A stretch of DNA of 9,230 bases from Polynucleobacter sp. UBA962 (GTDB taxonomy: Bacteria > Pseudomonadota > Gammaproteobacteria > Burkholderiales > Burkholderiaceae), in NCBI GenBank assembly GCA_002292975.1, contig DBCI01000108.1, forward strand, positions 1 to 9,230, written 5' to 3'. The notes under the pieces are model-generated. The model saw nothing but the letters and a program-made list of their open reading frames with translations, ran no database searches and was not told the origin of the DNA. Positions within the stretch are counted from its first letter, which is position 1. Every line of letters begins with the position of its first letter. The position numbers and the translations under genes are program-made. Positions 7,058-9,230 of this stretch are shown here, piece after piece.

Positions 7058-7831
7058 GTGGTTGCAGACGATCTCATTTTAAAGACGAAAAATTTAACGA
7101 AGTCCTTCTACGGATTTACTGCGGTTAGTAACGTCAATTTGAATGTCAAGCGGGGAAGTATTCATGCTTTGATTGGCCCTAATGGGGCCGGGAAAACAAC
7201 GTGCTTTAACTTGCTCACCAAATTTTTAGAACCCACTGCAGGTCAGATTGACTTTAATGGCCAGGACATTACGAAAGAAAAGCCTGCCCAAATCGCTAAG
7301 CGCGGCATTATTCGGTCCTTTCAAATATCTGCTGTGTTTCCACACATGACTGCCTTAGAAAATGTTCGCATTGGTCTTCAGCAGGAACTGGGAACCTCTT
7401 TTTTCTTTTGGAAGAGTGAGCGCTCTCTCGACATCTTGAATGATCGGGCAATGGATGCACTTCGTCAGGTTGGTCTTGATAGCTTTGCTGATGAGCTCGC
7501 CGTTAATTTGCCCTATGGCCGCAAACGCGCATTAGAAATTGCTGCCACTGTTGCCATGAACCCGGAGTTAATGCTCTTAGATGAACCCACTCAGGGAATG
7601 GGGCATGAAGACGTGAGTCTTGTCACCGAGCTAATTAAACGAGTATCGCAAGGTAGAACGGTTTTGATGGTGGAACACAATATGAAGGTTGTTGCGAACA
7701 TCGCCAATACGATTTCGGTATTACAGCGTGGCGAGGTGATTGCGGAAGGACCTTATGATCAGGTCTCAAAAAATCCACAGGTGATGGAAGCTTATATGGG
7801 TACCGCTGATTCTGAGTTACAAGGACATTAA
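7058..7831 (+). CDS. livG: LIV-type ABC transporter ATP-binding protein, LivG-like
   Basis: This 257-residue cytoplasmic ATPase is one of the two nucleotide-binding subunits of a branched-chain amino acid (HAAT) family importer. From the GTG start: Walker A GPNGAGKT (40-47), Q-loop Q89 in SFQIS, the signature region LPYGRKRALEIA (151-162), Walker B LMLLDEP (171-177) with D175/E176, and H-loop H207 in VEHNM. The signature departs from LSGGQ, as is normal for LivG proteins (E. coli LivG has an AYGQQ-type sequence). The C-terminal tail VMEAYMG is also typical. TTG at 7049 is an alternative start adding three residues, but AGGA touches it directly. livF follows 6 nt after the stop. The family includes importers for branched-chain amino acids, amides, urea and aromatic or dicarboxylic acids, so the substrate is open. 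Confidence 0.92.
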   Translation: MVADDLILKTKNLTKSFYGFTAVSNVNLNVKRGSIHALIGPNGAGKTTCFNLLTKFLEPTAGQIDFNGQDITKEKPAQIAKRGIIRSFQISAVFPHMTALENVRIGLQQELGTSFFFWKSERSLDILNDRAMDALRQVGLDSFADELAVNLPYGRKRALEIAATVAMNPELMLLDEPTQGMGHEDVSLVTELIKRVSQGRTVLMVEHNMKVVANIANTISVLQRGEVIAEGPYDQVSKNPQVMEAYMGTADSELQGH

Positions 7832-7837
7832 TACCCG

Positions 7838-8545
7838 ATGAGCGCACTGGCTTTAGAAATTCACGATTTGCATGCATGGTATGGTGAGTCCCATGTGTTG
7901 CATGGTATTAATTTATCTGTGCGGCACGGTGAGGTGGTCTGTTTACTCGGTCGAAATGGCGCAGGCCGCACTACGACCCTGAGAGCTATCTTGGGCCTCG
8001 TTGGAAACCGCACTGGCTTGGTCAAAGTAAATGGACATGAAGTCATTGGTATGCCAACCTATCAGGTGGCTCAACTGGGGATTGGCTATTGCCCTGAGGA
8101 ACGCGGTATTTTTACAAGCCTCACCTGTGAGCAGAATTTAATGTTACCGCCCAAGGTGGGCGAAGGCATGGCAATGACTGTGGAAGAGATTTATCAGATG
8201 TTTCCTAATTTGTATGAGCGTCGTTCTAGCCCTGGCGGCAAGCTTTCCGGTGGCGAGCAGCAAATGCTGGCAATTGCCAGAATCTTACGAACAGGGGCTC
8301 ATTTACTATTGCTGGATGAAATTACCGAAGGATTGGCGCCGGTCATTATTCAGAAACTAACCGAAGTAGTTCGTGCGCTTAAAGAGCGTGGATTCACGAT
8401 TATTTTGGTGGAGCAGAATTTTCGATTTGCTTCAAAGCTCGCAGATAGAAACTATGTGATCGAGCATGGGCAAGTTGTAAAAACGGTCGAGAGGGGTGAA
8501 CTCGAGGCTAGTCAGGAAGAGCTCAAGATTTTGTTGGGCGTGTAG
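7838..8545 (+). CDS. livF: LIV-type ABC transporter ATP-binding protein, LivF-like
   Basis: This 235-residue second ATPase subunit is normal in length for LivF. Motifs: Walker A GRNGAGRT (38-45), Q-loop region CPEERGIF (85-92), signature LSGGEQQ (136-142), Walker B LLLLDE (156-161), TEGLAP (163-168), and VEQN (191-194) with Gln in place of the switch His, which is usual for LivF. Two departures stand out. The Walker A lysine is arginine (R44, codon CGC 7967-7969), and the Pro that normally follows the Walker B Glu is Ile (I162, codon 8321-8323). The frame is intact, so the gene is not decayed. AAGGA (7821-7825) near the end of livG may serve as its ribosome site, and the 6-nt gap suggests coupling. 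It should pair with the LivG-like subunit on the inner face of the membrane. Confidence 0.92.
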   Translation: MSALALEIHDLHAWYGESHVLHGINLSVRHGEVVCLLGRNGAGRTTTLRAILGLVGNRTGLVKVNGHEVIGMPTYQVAQLGIGYCPEERGIFTSLTCEQNLMLPPKVGEGMAMTVEEIYQMFPNLYERRSSPGGKLSGGEQQMLAIARILRTGAHLLLLDEITEGLAPVIIQKLTEVVRALKERGFTIILVEQNFRFASKLADRNYVIEHGQVVKTVERGELEASQEELKILLGV

Positions 8546-8569
8546 TTTTAATAAGTTGATAAAGTTTAT

Positions 8570-8575
8570 AAGGAG
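8570..8575 (+). promoter_or_regulatory. Strong ribosome binding site (AAGGAG) for solute-binding protein
   Basis: AAGGAG ends 8 nt before the ATG at 8584, the best Shine-Dalgarno site in the window. It fits the need for more copies of the periplasmic binding protein than of the ATPases. The 38-nt gap after livF shows no terminator hairpin, so all three genes are probably co-transcribed. Confidence 0.75.
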
Positions 8576-8583
8576 AAGTTCAA

Positions 8584-9230
8584 ATGAAAAAGACAGCAAT
8601 TGCAACACTTGTCGCCTCTTGCTTTATGGCAGCAGCGATTCCTGCTCAGGCTCAAACGGTTTCGGATAACGAGATCAGAATCGGTGTATTGACCGACTTA
8701 TCTGGTATCTACTCCGCGATTGAGGGTCCGGGCGCCGTATTGGCCGCTCAAATGGCTGCCAAAGATTTTGGTGGACAAGTCTTGGGTAAGAAAATTGTTA
8801 TTACATCGGCAGATACTCAGTCAAAAGCAGACCTCTCAGGCTCTAAAGCGCGTGAGATGTTTGAAAAAGACAAAGTCGACATGATTGTTGGTAACGTTTC
8901 CACTGCGTCAGCCCTCGCTGCGATGGAAGTCGCAGAACAGTTTAAGAAAGTTTCAATTGTTACCGGTGCTGCCTCATTGCCCATTACCAATGAAAAATGT
9001 ACGCCATATAACGTTCATTACGTTTACGATACATACGCGCTATCACGCGGAACGGGTAAGGCTGTGGTGGACTCTGGTAAGAAGACCTGGTTCTTTGTTA
9101 CGGCAGACTATGCGTTTGGTCATACCTTAGAACGTGATACAACCGAAGTAGTCGCTGCCAATGGTGGAAAAGTTTTGGGAAGCGTAAAGCATCCAATTAA
9201 CACCACCGACTTCTCTTCCTTCATGGCTCA
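8584..9230 (+). CDS. Periplasmic solute-binding protein of LIV-type ABC importer (partial, 3' end outside window)
   Basis: This is the first 215 codons of a type I periplasmic binding protein (Peripl_BP_6/LivJ-like family); the frame is open to the right edge. It begins with a clear signal peptide: MKK, a hydrophobic core, then AQA (21-23) with likely cleavage before Q24. The mature N-terminus EIRIGVLTDLSGIYS (30-44) is the family's first strand and ligand-loop motif. It is followed by DTQSKAD (77-83), VDMIVGNVSTASALA (98-112), VTGAASLPITN (126-136) and TWFFVTADYAFGH (168-180). These are the expected parts of the first lobe and ligand cleft. The protein would deliver solute to the membrane permeases, whose genes are not visible. 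Family members bind branched-chain amino acids, amides, short carboxylates or aromatic acids; this sequence does not tell which. Confidence 0.9.
   Translation, partial: MKKTAIATLVASCFMAAAIPAQAQTVSDNEIRIGVLTDLSGIYSAIEGPGAVLAAQMAAKDFGGQVLGKKIVITSADTQSKADLSGSKAREMFEKDKVDMIVGNVSTASALAAMEVAEQFKKVSIVTGAASLPITNEKCTPYNVHYVYDTYALSRGTGKAVVDSGKKTWFFVTADYAFGHTLERDTTEVVAANGGKVLGSVKHPINTTDFSSFMA

Noticed and set aside
8611..8622. Possible lipobox (VASC, residues 10-13) in the solute-binding protein
   Set aside because: The hydrophobic stretch before the Cys is short and hydrophobic residues continue after it to a good AQA signal peptidase I site, so a soluble periplasmic protein is more likely.
8885..9130. 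81-codon open frame within the solute-binding protein gene
   Set aside because: It is out of frame with a clearly coding gene that has a signal peptide, a strong ribosome site and family motifs.

Overview
The window looks like a metabolic stretch of a betaproteobacterial chromosome. A Polynucleobacter-like or related Burkholderiales lineage is the best guess. That guess rests on moderate GC by eye, the style of the acetyl-CoA synthetase tail, and many acyl-CoA genes next to a branched-chain-type ABC importer. It is inference, not a database result. I see no insertion sequence, phage gene, CRISPR array or rRNA.

Layout. (1) Positions 2-304 are the C-terminal end of acetyl-CoA synthetase (acs). 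A hairpin, a TATAAT box and a complete tRNA-Ser(GGA) at 363-452 follow. (2) Positions 512-3969 (+) are a tightly coupled pair: an AMP-forming acyl-CoA ligase, then 2 nt later a 599-residue acyl-CoA dehydrogenase. Both resemble the DmdB/DmdC families of methylmercaptopropionate catabolism, though substrates cannot be read from sequence. (3) Positions 3966-6915 (-) are a three-gene operon read right to left: an ACAD10/11-type acyl-CoA dehydrogenase, a short-chain dehydrogenase/reductase (SDR) joined to it by an ATGA overlap, and an APH-fold kinase 8 nt later. This operon converges on the (+) pair with overlapping stop codons. (4) Positions 6916-7057 are a divergent control region. (5) Positions 7058-9230 (+) are the start of a LIV-type ABC importer operon: livG-like ATPase, livF-like ATPase, and the 5' part of a periplasmic solute-binding protein that runs off the window. 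Permease genes are not seen and are probably downstream.

How the genes may work together. The importer would bring in a small carboxylate or amino-acid-like solute, and the ligase would make its CoA thioester. The minus-strand operon carries separately the kinase and dehydrogenase domains that are fused in animal ACAD10/ACAD11, together with an SDR. The same protein types (LvaA, LvaC, LvaD, with ligase LvaE) occur in the Pseudomonas putida levulinate pathway. There a 4-keto acyl-CoA is reduced, phosphorylated on the 4-hydroxyl and converted to an ordinary beta-oxidation intermediate. The most interesting hypothesis here is therefore a 4-hydroxyacid/4-ketoacid catabolic module beside an acyl-CoA ligase and an importer. 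No enoyl-CoA hydratase, thiolase, LvaB-like small protein or regulator is visible in the window.
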